From Algoriphagus lacus (GTDB lineage Bacteria; Bacteroidota; Bacteroidia; Cytophagales; Cyclobacteriaceae): a stretch of 64,000 nt of DNA. The notes beneath the pieces were generated by a model. The model ran no database searches. It saw only the letters and a list, made by a program, of their open reading frames with translations, and was not told the origin of the DNA. The DNA is taken from positions 62,001 to 126,000 of the forward strand of contig NZ_QXML01000007.1 of NCBI RefSeq assembly GCF_003583985.1. Reading direction: 5' to 3'. This document shows positions 7,682-16,485 of the stretch, one piece after another (positions within the stretch are counted from its first letter, which is position 1; every line of letters begins with the position of its first letter). The position numbers were made by a program, and so were the translations under genes.

Positions 7682-8451
7682 CAACCTCCAAAGTGAATGT
7701 AGACCACACTGTCTTGCTTCAAGCCCAGCAGGTTTCCTCCATGCCCTATGTTGATGCCGATTTCGAGTAAATCCAGGCTGTTGAAAAATGCAAACGGATC
7801 ACCGGCTTCCACTTGATCGTAACCGCTCTGAAGCTTGGTTACAGACTCCCTTCCAAACTGAATGGTGAACTTGCCAGGATTAAGTTTTTCAAACACATCC
7901 TTTCGGATATTGGTCAGCAGGTTTCCATAGCGATCGATCCGGATCACATGGCCGATGATGTGCTCCCGGGTAGCTTTTGCCTGTCGTGCCATCAGTTTGC
8001 GGAAGTTGGTCAAGGGCCCTCCAAAGTCATGGATTGCGGCTCCGCTGGCTACTTTGGCAGCAATGGGAGCCAAAATATCCCGGGTCGGGAAAGTGGAATC
8101 CTTCAGGTGTATGTCCGCAAACTGAACCAAAATGCCTGGATCCTGATCCGCCAAGAGACTTAATATCCCGTTGTTTGGGCCAACAAAAATATGCTCCTCC
8201 AGTTTCACCCCAATGTAACCTTGAGTCATCGTTCCGGTGGTATTGATTCCCACCAGATGTACCGTCCCCTTGGGAAATTCCCGGAATGTCGATCGAAGAA
8301 TAAAAGCCGCATGCTCAATGTCGTATGGCTCTATGTGATGAGATATATCGACGATGTTCAGCTGTGGATTTATCGAAAGCATTTTGGCCTTTACAGCCGG
8401 AACGTAATAGTCTTTATCCCCAAAGTCAGAGAGGAATGTCACCAATGCCAT
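7681..8451 (-). CDS. SAM hydroxide adenosyltransferase (DUF62 family)
   Basis: A 256-residue member of the fluorinase/chlorinase-related DUF62 family. Family motifs are TFLSDFG near the N-terminus, NIVDISHHI, and FVGPNNGI in the middle, followed by the smaller C-terminal beta domain containing the RIDRYGNLLTN segment. Known members use hydroxide to split S-adenosylmethionine into adenosine and methionine; no halogenation is expected because the fluorinase-specific loop is not recognisable. The length fits the hydrolase branch. It heads a two-gene operon with the ABM protein and has its own promoter at 8501-8532. Confidence 0.85.
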   Translation of the reverse strand: MALVTFLSDFGDKDYYVPAVKAKMLSINPQLNIVDISHHIEPYDIEHAAFILRSTFREFPKGTVHLVGINTTGTMTQGYIGVKLEEHIFVGPNNGILSLLADQDPGILVQFADIHLKDSTFPTRDILAPIAAKVASGAAIHDFGGPLTNFRKLMARQAKATREHIIGHVIRIDRYGNLLTNIRKDVFEKLNPGKFTIQFGRESVTKLQSGYDQVEAGDPFAFFNSLDLLEIGINIGHGGNLLGLKQDSVVYIHFGG

Positions 8452-8500
8452 ACAAGCAAGTCTATTAAAATTGTGTAATTTTGTTTGAGGGGGGAGTGAA

Positions 8501-8532
8501 CAAAAATAGAAATTTTATTCTTTTGCCTTCAA
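8501..8532 (-). promoter_or_regulatory. Promoter of the SAM hydroxide adenosyltransferase operon
   Basis: On the minus strand TTG (8532-8530), 21 bases, then TATTTTTG (8508-8501), an exact match to TAnnTTTG. The predicted start lies about 43 bases before the ATG. On the plus strand of the same spacer TAATTTTG at 8476-8483 could serve phoH but has no matching TTG upstream. Confidence 0.5.
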
Positions 8533-8556
8533 GGTTAATCTAATCAATACACGAGT

Positions 8557-9546
8557 TTGGTAGAAAAAGTCATCACTTTAGAAAATGTCCCCTTGGCTGA
8601 GTTTTTGGGCACTGCCAATGAAAATATACGACAAATTGCCCAAGCTTTCCCCCAATGCAAAATCGTATCCAGAGGCAACGAAATCCGGATTCAGGGAAGT
8701 GCCCCGGAGATTTTGCGCATCAATGACCTGATCAATCTATTGCTGGAACACGTAGATCGCTTTGGTCACATTACTCCTGAAAATGTCAAAGATTACCTCG
8801 ACATCGAGGGAATTCCTTTTGAGGAAGCCAATCGTGACCAGGTGATCGTATTTGGCAATAAGGGATTGGTCATCAAACCCAAATCGCCCAATCAGCGGAA
8901 GCTGGTGGAAGCTGCAATGAAAAACGACCTGGTGTTTGCACTAGGTCCTGCAGGTACAGGCAAGACGTACATTGCAGTTGCATTGGCTGTTCGGGCATTG
9001 AAAAACAGGGAGGTAAAACGAATCATCATTACCCGTCCGGCAGTGGAGGCAGGGGAAAATTTAGGTTTTCTTCCAGGAGATCTTCAGGAAAAGCTTGATC
9101 CCTACCTCAGACCGATCTACGACGCGCTTCAGGATATGGTGCCGCCGGAAAAGCTGAAATATTACCAGGAAACCCGAGTCATCGAAATCGCACCCTTGGC
9201 CTACATGAGAGGGCGTACACTTCATGATGCTTTTGTGCTGTTGGATGAAGCTCAAAACACGACAAGCGAGCAGATCAAGATGTTTTTGACCCGTATGGGT
9301 CCAAATTCCAAAGTCATCATTACCGGTGACCAAACTCAAGTTGATCTTCCGGTCCGCCAAAAATCCGGTTTGTCAGAAGCACTCAGGATTTTGAAAGATG
9401 TAAAAGGAATCGGAGTGGTGAGCCTGAGCGGAAAAGATGTAATCCGACACAAACTTGTGAAGGCCATCATTGAAGCCTATGAGATCAACACGGAATTGGA
9501 AGAGCAAAGACGTCATGAGGCTAACAGTCGAAAAAATAGCGAATAA
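8557..9546 (+). CDS. phoH: PhoH family ATPase
   Basis: A 329-residue PhoH/PhoL-type protein. An N-terminal KH-like domain (about 1-90) precedes the P-loop ATPase with Walker A GPAGTGKT (130-137) and Walker B FVLLDEAQN (226-234). Related proteins in E. coli (YbeZ) act with the endonuclease YbeY in rRNA maturation, so RNA helicase-like activity is likely. The start codon is TTG at 8557; there is no ATG before the conserved N-terminal region. The 3' end overlaps the next gene by 32 bases. Confidence 0.9.
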   Translation: MVEKVITLENVPLAEFLGTANENIRQIAQAFPQCKIVSRGNEIRIQGSAPEILRINDLINLLLEHVDRFGHITPENVKDYLDIEGIPFEEANRDQVIVFGNKGLVIKPKSPNQRKLVEAAMKNDLVFALGPAGTGKTYIAVALAVRALKNREVKRIIITRPAVEAGENLGFLPGDLQEKLDPYLRPIYDALQDMVPPEKLKYYQETRVIEIAPLAYMRGRTLHDAFVLLDEAQNTTSEQIKMFLTRMGPNSKVIITGDQTQVDLPVRQKSGLSEALRILKDVKGIGVVSLSGKDVIRHKLVKAIIEAYEINTELEEQRRHEANSRKNSE

Positions 9547-9949
9547 AAAATCTCAGGAGGAAGCATTAAAAATTCGTGAACTCGTATTTGTCATCGAGCA
9601 GAAAGTTGATCCAACTGTTGAATACGACGAATTTGAGGAGGAGTCCACTCATTTTTTGGCCAAACTAGAGGGAAGCCCTGTCGGAACAGCACGCTGGAGA
9701 TTTACGAAAAACGGTATTAAAATGGAGCGTTTTGCCGTCTTGAAGGAAGCTCGCGGAAAGGGAGTCGGTCAGGCATTGGTTGCTGCTGTGCTGGCAGATG
9801 TCAATGCCAATCCAAAGTCAGAAGGCAAAATCAAATACCTCCATTCTCAACTGTCTGCAATTCCTCTTTATGCCAAGTTTGGCTTTGAAAAAGTCGGAGA
9901 GATGTTTGAAGAATGCAATATCAAGCACTTTAAGATGGAGTTGGCCTAA
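9515..9949 (+). CDS. GNAT family N-acetyltransferase
   Basis: A 144-residue GNAT protein. The acetyl-CoA-binding motif A is RGKGVGQAL, preceded by the beta-4 strand MERFAVLKE; the C-terminal part AIPLYAKFGFEKVGEMFEE is the usual motif B. The substrate is unknown; small proteins of this type acetylate amines or protein N-termini. The ATG at 9515 lies inside the end of phoH, giving translational coupling; earlier in-frame codons extend deeper into phoH and add residues unlike the family. Confidence 0.8.
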   Translation: MRLTVEKIANKKSQEEALKIRELVFVIEQKVDPTVEYDEFEEESTHFLAKLEGSPVGTARWRFTKNGIKMERFAVLKEARGKGVGQALVAAVLADVNANPKSEGKIKYLHSQLSAIPLYAKFGFEKVGEMFEECNIKHFKMELA

Positions 9950-9987
9950 TCCTTGTCCATTTGCTTTTAAACCAACTGTCTTACTTT

Positions 9988-10560
9988 ATGAAAAAATCAA
10001 TTTTAGCTTTCCTTTTTGCCAGTAGTCTTTCCTTTTCGGCTTTTTCCCAACAGGTCATTTCATCCTCGGGGACATCCAATCCAATCGTTGGGACTTTTGA
10101 CAATGAAATCAAACTCAACTTTCTCAATCTGATTGTCCTCGGATCTTTTGAAGTCGGATATGAACGCTTCCTCAGCGAAAGCCACTCCTTGGATCTACAG
10201 GTTCATATCAATGACCGATTTGGGTATAATTCAGAAGATGACGGGAAGACCTATAAAACTAATTCCATCCAAACCGGAATGAATTTTTATTTCGGCAACA
10301 AACCCAGCGGAAGATTTCATGTATATCCTTTTCTGAAATTCAGATTTGGAGATTTTGAGGAGGCAGGAGATGCTGCCATTATCACTACCGACATGACTGC
10401 CTTCATCTTAGGTGCAGGATTTGGATACAAATGGGAGGTTTCGGAGCATTTTGCATTTGGACCCTATGCGAGCATCGCCCGCAATTTCAGCGAGGCTGTT
10501 TCGGATAAATTCACTGCCATCGAGCCCAATGCAGGTTTTAGCCTAGGTTACCGCTTTTAA
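9988..10560 (+). CDS. Predicted outer-membrane beta-barrel protein
   Basis: A 190-residue protein with a clear signal peptide (MKKSILAFLFASSLSFSAFS). The mature part alternates short polar turns with amphipathic aromatic strands and ends in SLGYRF, a C-terminal phenylalanine typical of barrel proteins. Eight strands would fit the length. I do not recognise the family and cannot assign a role. It follows the acetyltransferase by 38 bases and ends at a strong terminator. Confidence 0.65.
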   Translation: MKKSILAFLFASSLSFSAFSQQVISSSGTSNPIVGTFDNEIKLNFLNLIVLGSFEVGYERFLSESHSLDLQVHINDRFGYNSEDDGKTYKTNSIQTGMNFYFGNKPSGRFHVYPFLKFRFGDFEEAGDAAIITTDMTAFILGAGFGYKWEVSEHFAFGPYASIARNFSEAVSDKFTAIEPNAGFSLGYRF

Positions 10561-10579
10561 TTCCTGAAGAATAGTTCTG

Positions 10580-10607
10580 AGAGCCCTGCACAAGGGCTCT
10601 TTTTTTT
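10580..10607 (+). terminator. Rho-independent terminator
   Basis: Perfect eight-base-pair stem AGAGCCCT / AGGGCTCT (10580-10587, 10593-10600), five-base loop and a run of eight T. It closes the phoH-acetyltransferase-barrel operon. Confidence 0.9.
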
Positions 10608-10648
10608 ACCCTGATTTTTTTAACTTAAGGTTTTAATTTTTTTTCAGA

Positions 10649-12586
10649 ATGAGATTTGCTGACTTTCCCTTTTTGCGTTACCTCCCTTTTTTGGTCTTTG
10701 GGATTTTGGTGTCCCGCAAGGATTTTGGGATACCCCTAATGATTCCCATAGGATTGATTGGAGTTTCAGGCTTGGTCTATTGGTTTTTGATAGCTAGGGA
10801 GAAAAGTGCAAATCCTTTGATTTATGCGGCTCTGGCCTATTTGATGCTGTTTTGCACTGGTTTTTTTCTTTCAGAAATTCAGAAAAACAATGCGCTCGAA
10901 TCTTTCGATCCAAGGCTTCTCCATTCAAATTCGTATTTGGCCAAGGTGCAAAAACACGATGTTCAAAAGCCCAACTCCTTGGAAAATCAACTGGAAGTAA
11001 TCGCTTTACGGGACAGTTTGGGATGGATGAAATCCAAAGGAAAAGTACTGATTTACCATAAAAGTAAAACCCCACTTCTTCCCGGGCAGGTGATCTTGGT
11101 GGGAAAATCTCCGGAATCAATACCCCCTCCGGCTTTCCCGAATGAATTTGATTATAAAGGTTTTTTGGCCCGAAGCGATATCCATTTTCGACAGTTTATC
11201 GGAGAAAAATTCACCCTGATCGATTCCTCCGAAGTTGCTACTCCAAACTTTTGGCTGGAGGATTTCAGGAAAAACTTAGTGGAGGTAATCGATGCCAAAG
11301 TTCCTGATCCTGACTCAAGGCAAATCGCCTCTGCGTTACTTTTGGGGCAAAAGCAGGATTTGGATAAGGCAATCCGGGATGCCTATGCGGAGACCGGGAC
11401 GATGCATATTCTAGCAGTTTCCGGTCTTCACGTAGGGATCATTTACGCGATTTTGCTTTTTCCTCTCAAGGGAATTAGGCTGCAAAAGAGATCAAGAAAA
11501 ATTTATCTGGTCGCTGTGATTCTGCTGATCTGGGCTTATGCGGTTCTCACCGGATTTTCGCCTTCAGTAATTCGGGCGGCGACGATGTTTTCACTTTTCA
11601 CAGCTGGTCAAATGCGCGAGAGAAGGCCATCCTCTTTCAATATTTTGGCCTTTTCCGCCATCCTCATGGTGGCCTTTGATCCTGGAGTGATCTATGAAGT
11701 TGGATTTCAGCTTTCGTACCTGGCGGTAGCGGGCATTCTGTTGTTGCAGCCCCTGATTCTTCGTTGGTGGTTACCATCCAATCCGATTTTGGAGTACCTC
11801 TGGCAAATGACGGCAGTGAGTTTGGCTGCACAGCTGGCCACCTTTCCTCTGTCAATTTTCTATTTCCATATATTTCCGACCTACTTTTTGCTGGCCAATC
11901 TGATAATTATTCCGCTGTCTTTCCTGGTGATGCAGGTGGGAATTCCGCTGTTGGTTTTCGGTTGGATTCCGTTTGTCAGCGACGGATTGGGTTGGATTTT
12001 GAGTGAAATGATTTGGCTGCAAAACTGGATCACGCTCACTATTCAACAGTTCCCGGGAGGAAATTTGGAGCGTTTGACCATTTCGGTTCTGGGGATGGTT
12101 TTGGTTTGGGTATTGTTGGTAGTCTGGGCAAATTGGGAATGGGGCGATCGAAAGAAACTTGTCTATTTGACAACAGTTCTGTTTCTGCTGTGGTCAGGAG
12201 ATCGGCTGATTCAAGAGCTTTTCCGTCCTTCCCAGGAGCTACTGGTTTTTTCAGGGGAAAAAGGACTGCTGATGGATTTTAAATTAGGCTCAACCCATTG
12301 GTCGTGGAATCAGGATTTTCCACCGGAGCAGATCAGTTTTTCCATCGAACCCAATCGGATAGCAGAACATCGCCCTCAAATTCCTGAATCTGCCAAAGCA
12401 ATTGAAAAAAACACAGGGCTATGGTTTCCAATTTTTAGTTTTCAGTTTGATCCGGAACAACGAAAATTTCTCTGGAATAACAGGAAGCCAAAGCGAGTAG
12501 AAGAAATTTTCCACTCGGAGTTCAGGGAACTAGCTGCCTCAGATTCTTTAATGGCAACTCAGGGAGCTTTTCGGATTGTTTTCTAA
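10649..12586 (+). CDS. comEC: ComEC/Rec2 family DNA uptake channel
   Basis: A 645-residue integral membrane protein. Two N-terminal helices and a DUF4131-like extracytoplasmic domain (about 25-190) lead to the competence domain, marked by MHILAVSGLHVG and a run of hydrophobic helices to about residue 500. ComEC passes one DNA strand through the inner membrane in natural transformation. The last 140 residues show no metallo-beta-lactamase HxHxDH motif, so the nuclease-like domain of longer ComEC proteins is missing. It heads a run of same-strand genes ending at 16919. Confidence 0.85.
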   Translation: MRFADFPFLRYLPFLVFGILVSRKDFGIPLMIPIGLIGVSGLVYWFLIAREKSANPLIYAALAYLMLFCTGFFLSEIQKNNALESFDPRLLHSNSYLAKVQKHDVQKPNSLENQLEVIALRDSLGWMKSKGKVLIYHKSKTPLLPGQVILVGKSPESIPPPAFPNEFDYKGFLARSDIHFRQFIGEKFTLIDSSEVATPNFWLEDFRKNLVEVIDAKVPDPDSRQIASALLLGQKQDLDKAIRDAYAETGTMHILAVSGLHVGIIYAILLFPLKGIRLQKRSRKIYLVAVILLIWAYAVLTGFSPSVIRAATMFSLFTAGQMRERRPSSFNILAFSAILMVAFDPGVIYEVGFQLSYLAVAGILLLQPLILRWWLPSNPILEYLWQMTAVSLAAQLATFPLSIFYFHIFPTYFLLANLIIIPLSFLVMQVGIPLLVFGWIPFVSDGLGWILSEMIWLQNWITLTIQQFPGGNLERLTISVLGMVLVWVLLVVWANWEWGDRKKLVYLTTVLFLLWSGDRLIQELFRPSQELLVFSGEKGLLMDFKLGSTHWSWNQDFPPEQISFSIEPNRIAEHRPQIPESAKAIEKNTGLWFPIFSFQFDPEQRKFLWNNRKPKRVEEIFHSEFRELAASDSLMATQGAFRIVF

Positions 12587-12645
12587 GGCTTCCTTTGGTC
12601 TTAGCATTTTATGCCTGTAATTTCAAGCAAAGCTCAAATCGATCC

Positions 12646-13422
12646 ATGCAGAATCCCATTTCAACTCATGTAAAAAACCGAATTGGTTTCATTTCGCTCA
12701 ACCGTCCGGAAAAACGTAACGCACTCAGCCCTGAATTGATCCAGGCCTTGAGTCTGGCATTTTCGGAGTTTGAAAAAAACGAGGAGGTCAAAGTGGTGAT
12801 CATAAAAGCCGAAGGAAAGGCTTTCTGTGCAGGGGCCGATCTTGATTATTTGGAACGTATGCAGGGATTTTCGTTTGAGGAAAACCTGGCAGACAGCAAG
12901 CGACTCCAAGCGCTTTTTTCCAAAATCTACGAGTTTCCCAAGGTGGTCATCGCTCAGATTCAGGGGCCTGCTTTGGCTGGAGGGTGTGGATTGGTGACAG
13001 TCTGTGATTTTGCTTTTGCTACTCCTGGAGCACTTTTTGGATACACCGAGGTGAAAATCGGATTCATTCCCGCGTTGGTTTCTGTGTTTCTTTCGGAGCA
13101 AATCGGTCAGGCAAAAACAACTGAATTGTTGCTTTCCGGAGAATTGATCTCCTCGACAAAAGCTGCCGAGCTCGGTTTGATTACCGAAACGGTTGATCAA
13201 GAGTTTTTGGAAAAACGTACCCTCGAATTTGCTCAAAAACTAATCAGTGAAAACTCCACTTTTTCCATGCAGCAAACGAAACAACTGCTCCGAAGCCTTG
13301 GAATGGAAGCACGCCATAAAGCCTTGGATTTGGCCGCCGAAGCCAATGCCAAAGCACGAGGCCATGCGGATTGTGTGAAAGGGGTTTCTTCGTTTTTGTC
13401 CAAAATCAAACCCAGCTGGTAA
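12646..13422 (+). CDS. Enoyl-CoA hydratase family protein, methylglutaconyl-CoA hydratase-like
   Basis: A 258-residue crotonase-fold enzyme. The oxyanion-hole segments are CAGADLDYLE (61-70) and AGGCGL (111-116). Of the two catalytic glutamates of classical enoyl-CoA hydratase only one is present (E135 in FGYTEVKIGF); the other position is a small residue. The continuation IGFIPALVS, rather than the usual PGxGG, resembles methylglutaconyl-CoA hydratases of leucine degradation, so that role is favoured. The ATG at 12646 gives the normal family length; an earlier in-frame codon adds 17 unrelated residues. One base separates its stop from the recQ start. Confidence 0.8.
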   Translation: MQNPISTHVKNRIGFISLNRPEKRNALSPELIQALSLAFSEFEKNEEVKVVIIKAEGKAFCAGADLDYLERMQGFSFEENLADSKRLQALFSKIYEFPKVVIAQIQGPALAGGCGLVTVCDFAFATPGALFGYTEVKIGFIPALVSVFLSEQIGQAKTTELLLSGELISSTKAAELGLITETVDQEFLEKRTLEFAQKLISENSTFSMQQTKQLLRSLGMEARHKALDLAAEANAKARGHADCVKGVSSFLSKIKPSW

Positions 13423-13423
13423 A

Positions 13424-15346
13424 TTGGAAAATACGCTCCTTCATATTCTGAGGCAGGTTTTTGGACTGGATGATTTTCGTCCGGTGCAAAAGCAGGTCAT
13501 CGATTCCGTGATGGAGGGGAAGGATACTCTCGCACTTTTACCTACCGGTGGGGGCAAAAGTCTTTGCTATCAGATTCCCGGGTTGGCTCGTGAAGGGATT
13601 TGTCTGGTGATTTCACCGCTGATCGCTCTGATGAAAGATCAGGTTGACAACTTGAAGGCAAAGGGGATCAAAGCCGCAGCGATTTACTCCGGGATGAGTT
13701 ACCGGGAGATCGACACAACCCTTGACAATTGCATTTACGGAGATTATAAGTTTCTCTACGTTTCTCCCGAGCGACTGAAGCAGGAATTGTTTATTGAGCG
13801 ATTTCGGCAGATGAATGTCAATCTGATCGCTGTGGATGAGGCGCATTGCATCTCCCAATGGGGGTATGATTTTCGCCCCCCATACCTGGAAATCGCCAAA
13901 ATCCGTGTTTTTCATCCCAAAGTTTCTGTGTTGGCGTTGACTGCCTCGGCCACGCCGCAAGTCTGCGCGGATATCCTCGAAAAGCTGGAAATGAAGTCTC
14001 CAAACGAGTTTCGCCAGAGCTTTTCCCGAAAAAACCTGAGCTACAGCGTCAGGCTGGTAGAACATAAATTGGAAAAAGGAATCGAAATCCTAAACCGGAT
14101 ACCGGGAACAGCCATCTGGTACGTACGAAACCGTCAGGCTACCCAACAAATCGCCAAGGCGCTTGGTCAGTTGGGAATCTCCGCTTCAGCCTACCATGCA
14201 GGGCTTTCCAACTCAGACCGGGCGATAAGGCAAGAGGCCTGGAAATCCAACCAAGTCCGCGTCATGGTCAGTACCAATGCCTTTGGGATGGGGATCGACA
14301 AGCCGGATGTGCGGGTGGTCATTCACAGCGATTTGCCGGAAAACCTTGAAAACTATTATCAGGAAGCCGGACGTGCTGGCCGGGATGGGAAGAAAGCATT
14401 TGCCGTCTTGCTGGCAAACGAGCAGGATTTCGAGCAACTTATGGATCGATCCGCTCTCGGTTATCCTCCGGTGGATTTTCTGAAACGGGTCTACCAATGC
14501 CTGGCCAATTACTTTCAGCTGGCGGTGGGAAGTAATATGCTCAGCAGTTTTGACTTCGACCTTTCGGACTTTTGCCATACCTATGAGTTGGGTGTATTGG
14601 AGACTTTCTATGCTATGAAGGTGCTTGGCGAAGAAGGATTTGTGGAGGTCAATGAGAGCTTTTTTGCCCCCTCGAGGGTGCATTTTAGGGTGGATCCGAG
14701 CAGGTTGTATGAGATACAGATCGCCTATGCCAAGTTGGATCCAGTGATCAAAATGCTGTTGAGGACTTACGGGGGCAATCTTTTTTCGGAATACATTAAA
14801 ATTCAGGAAGGTAAAATCGCCAAGTCTCTGGAGATGAAAGAACCGGATCTGGTCAAAGCGCTCCTTCAGCTGGAAAAGTTGGAGGTGATGGACTATGATC
14901 AGCGAAAAGATAAACCTCAGCTGACCTTTCTGACCAACCGCTACGATGCTGGTAAGCTCCCGCTGAACCATGCCCGAATCCTAGCCCGAAAAGAGTTGAC
15001 GCTTGAAAAGGCCAAAAGTATGGTGGAGTATGCGCATCAGGTTCGCCTCTGCCGCACCCAGTTTATCCAGGAGTATTTTGGAGAACAGACCGATGCGGAA
15101 TGCGGGATATGCGATGTATGCATCGAAAAGAAAAAGCAACTTGTTCCCGAAACTCAGGAAGACAGGCTTAAACTGAAAATACTTGAAACCTTAGCCGAAT
15201 CGGGAGAGTTATCAGAGCAGGCTTTGTTTGAAAAACTGAACAAGCCTCTTTCCGATTCTAATCTCCGTCTGCTGCGACAGTTGATCGATCAAGGTCAGGT
15301 GCACCGGTCCTCGGAAGCAATCCTTTCAATTCATCCTCATGGGTAA
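13424..15346 (+). CDS. recQ: ATP-dependent DNA helicase RecQ
   Basis: A 640-residue RecQ. The Q motif region is FGLDDFRPVQ, Walker A lies in LLPTGGGKS, motif II is VDEAHCISQWG with the RecQ-specific aromatic loop RPPY following, and the zinc-binding domain ends CGICDVC. A winged-helix RQC region follows the helicase core. There is no recognisable HRDC domain; the C-terminus holds instead a short helical segment. It unwinds DNA 3' to 5' in recombination and fork repair. TTG start one base after the previous stop; eight-base overlap with the next gene. Confidence 0.9.
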   Translation: MENTLLHILRQVFGLDDFRPVQKQVIDSVMEGKDTLALLPTGGGKSLCYQIPGLAREGICLVISPLIALMKDQVDNLKAKGIKAAAIYSGMSYREIDTTLDNCIYGDYKFLYVSPERLKQELFIERFRQMNVNLIAVDEAHCISQWGYDFRPPYLEIAKIRVFHPKVSVLALTASATPQVCADILEKLEMKSPNEFRQSFSRKNLSYSVRLVEHKLEKGIEILNRIPGTAIWYVRNRQATQQIAKALGQLGISASAYHAGLSNSDRAIRQEAWKSNQVRVMVSTNAFGMGIDKPDVRVVIHSDLPENLENYYQEAGRAGRDGKKAFAVLLANEQDFEQLMDRSALGYPPVDFLKRVYQCLANYFQLAVGSNMLSSFDFDLSDFCHTYELGVLETFYAMKVLGEEGFVEVNESFFAPSRVHFRVDPSRLYEIQIAYAKLDPVIKMLLRTYGGNLFSEYIKIQEGKIAKSLEMKEPDLVKALLQLEKLEVMDYDQRKDKPQLTFLTNRYDAGKLPLNHARILARKELTLEKAKSMVEYAHQVRLCRTQFIQEYFGEQTDAECGICDVCIEKKKQLVPETQEDRLKLKILETLAESGELSEQALFEKLNKPLSDSNLRLLRQLIDQGQVHRSSEAILSIHPHG

Positions 15347-15941
15347 TTTCTTTGATGACCTTTTGAAAAAAGTCTTTCCTCCTTCGGAGAAATCTCCGAT
15401 GAAGGTCAAGGAAAACTTTATCCTAAAAGAAGCCGAACAATTGGATTTGGATTCCTGGATAAATTCGGAGGAGGCGGATCGGATATTTGCATTGGTTTAC
15501 AAAAATTTCCATTTCAAGCGAACTCAGATCAATGGGCATCCGCAGGTTCATATATTCGAATCACCGTATGCTAATGGGTTTGCAGTGACTTATGAAGATC
15601 CTTTCGATTTGAAATCTTTTTCCAGACTTTTCTTGGCTTTTAGCCGTCGGGTTCTAGCTTTGGGATATGAGCAAGTTAGCCTCGACCGTAAGTTTGAAGA
15701 AATCAACGAGCAGGTGAAGGTGACCGAGAAATTTTACTTTAAACCTCCTCTTCAGCTTCCGGCTGAGGGAGAGTTGATTTCTCAGCTTTATGGAAATGTG
15801 GCGTTGGAAAAAGTGAGCATTGACAATAAGCCCAGTTATATCAAATTACTGGCGACGGTATATTCCGATCGTCTTTATCAAGACGCCAAACCATTCGACC
15901 AATTGATGGATCGGATTTTCGAACTACGAAAAAATGGATAG
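15339..15941 (+). CDS. Conserved-looking protein of unknown function
   Basis: A 200-residue soluble protein that I do not recognise. It has no signal peptide or membrane segment and no catalytic motif I can name. Composition is mixed, with an acidic N-terminal half (about 20-50), an alternating strand-like centre (INGHPQVHIFESPYANGF) and a helical C-terminus. Its ATG overlaps the end of recQ by eight bases and its end overlaps the NUDIX gene by eight bases, so it is translated in step with both. The context hints at nucleic-acid or nucleotide housekeeping, no more than that. Confidence 0.7.
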   Translation: MGNFFDDLLKKVFPPSEKSPMKVKENFILKEAEQLDLDSWINSEEADRIFALVYKNFHFKRTQINGHPQVHIFESPYANGFAVTYEDPFDLKSFSRLFLAFSRRVLALGYEQVSLDRKFEEINEQVKVTEKFYFKPPLQLPAEGELISQLYGNVALEKVSIDNKPSYIKLLATVYSDRLYQDAKPFDQLMDRIFELRKNG

Positions 15942-16485
15942 AAATACCTTTAGACACCAACTTGAAATCTACCGCACTCCTTACGAAGAGGAATCTGCCT
16001 TCATTTCTGATTTTGCCGAGCTGACTCTCGATCCACTTGCATACAAGCGGGAGCGATTGGAGGGACATTTTACAGCTTCCGCCTGGATTGTGAATGAAAG
16101 GCGGACACATACACTGTTGACTTTGCACCGCAAATTGGGCAGATGGCTTCAACTGGGTGGACATGCCGACGGCAATGAAAATCTGATCGAAGTGGCTTTG
16201 AAAGAAGCGGAAGAGGAAAGCGGACTGAAGTCCCTCAAACTGGTGGATTCATCCATTTTTGACTTGGATAAGCACATCATTCCAGAGCGTCCCCACGTAC
16301 CTGAGCATTTTCATTACGATGTGAGGTATCTGTTTGAAGCTGATATCAATGAACCTCTGATCATGAGTAATGAAAGTATTTCACTGGCTTGGATTACGTT
16401 TGATTCGGTCGTGGATATGATCGGTTACAATCCCTCAATTCTCCGGATGTTAGAAAAAACCAGCAAATCCGAAATCCTGCTTTAA
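15934..16485 (+). CDS. NUDIX hydrolase
   Basis: A 183-residue protein with a complete Nudix box: G-x5-E in GHADGNE, seven residues, then KEAEEESGL (Lys in place of the first Arg). The N-terminus before the box is longer than in MutT and contains a hydrophobic core strand. These enzymes cleave nucleoside diphosphate derivatives linked to another moiety; the substrate is not predictable. Overlaps its neighbours at both ends (eight bases upstream, one base downstream). Confidence 0.85.
   Translation: MDRNTFRHQLEIYRTPYEEESAFISDFAELTLDPLAYKRERLEGHFTASAWIVNERRTHTLLTLHRKLGRWLQLGGHADGNENLIEVALKEAEEESGLKSLKLVDSSIFDLDKHIIPERPHVPEHFHYDVRYLFEADINEPLIMSNESISLAWITFDSVVDMIGYNPSILRMLEKTSKSEILL

Noticed and set aside
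7681..8451. Fluorinase or chlorinase function for the DUF62 protein
   Set aside because: No halogenase-specific insert is recognisable and no associated fluorometabolite genes are present; the hydroxide adenosyltransferase branch fits better.
14213..14971. Long open frame (about 250 codons) on the minus strand inside recQ
   Set aside because: It is antisense to the conserved helicase and RQC regions, has no family motifs and its composition (His/Phe/Lys/Leu-rich) is typical of a shadow frame.
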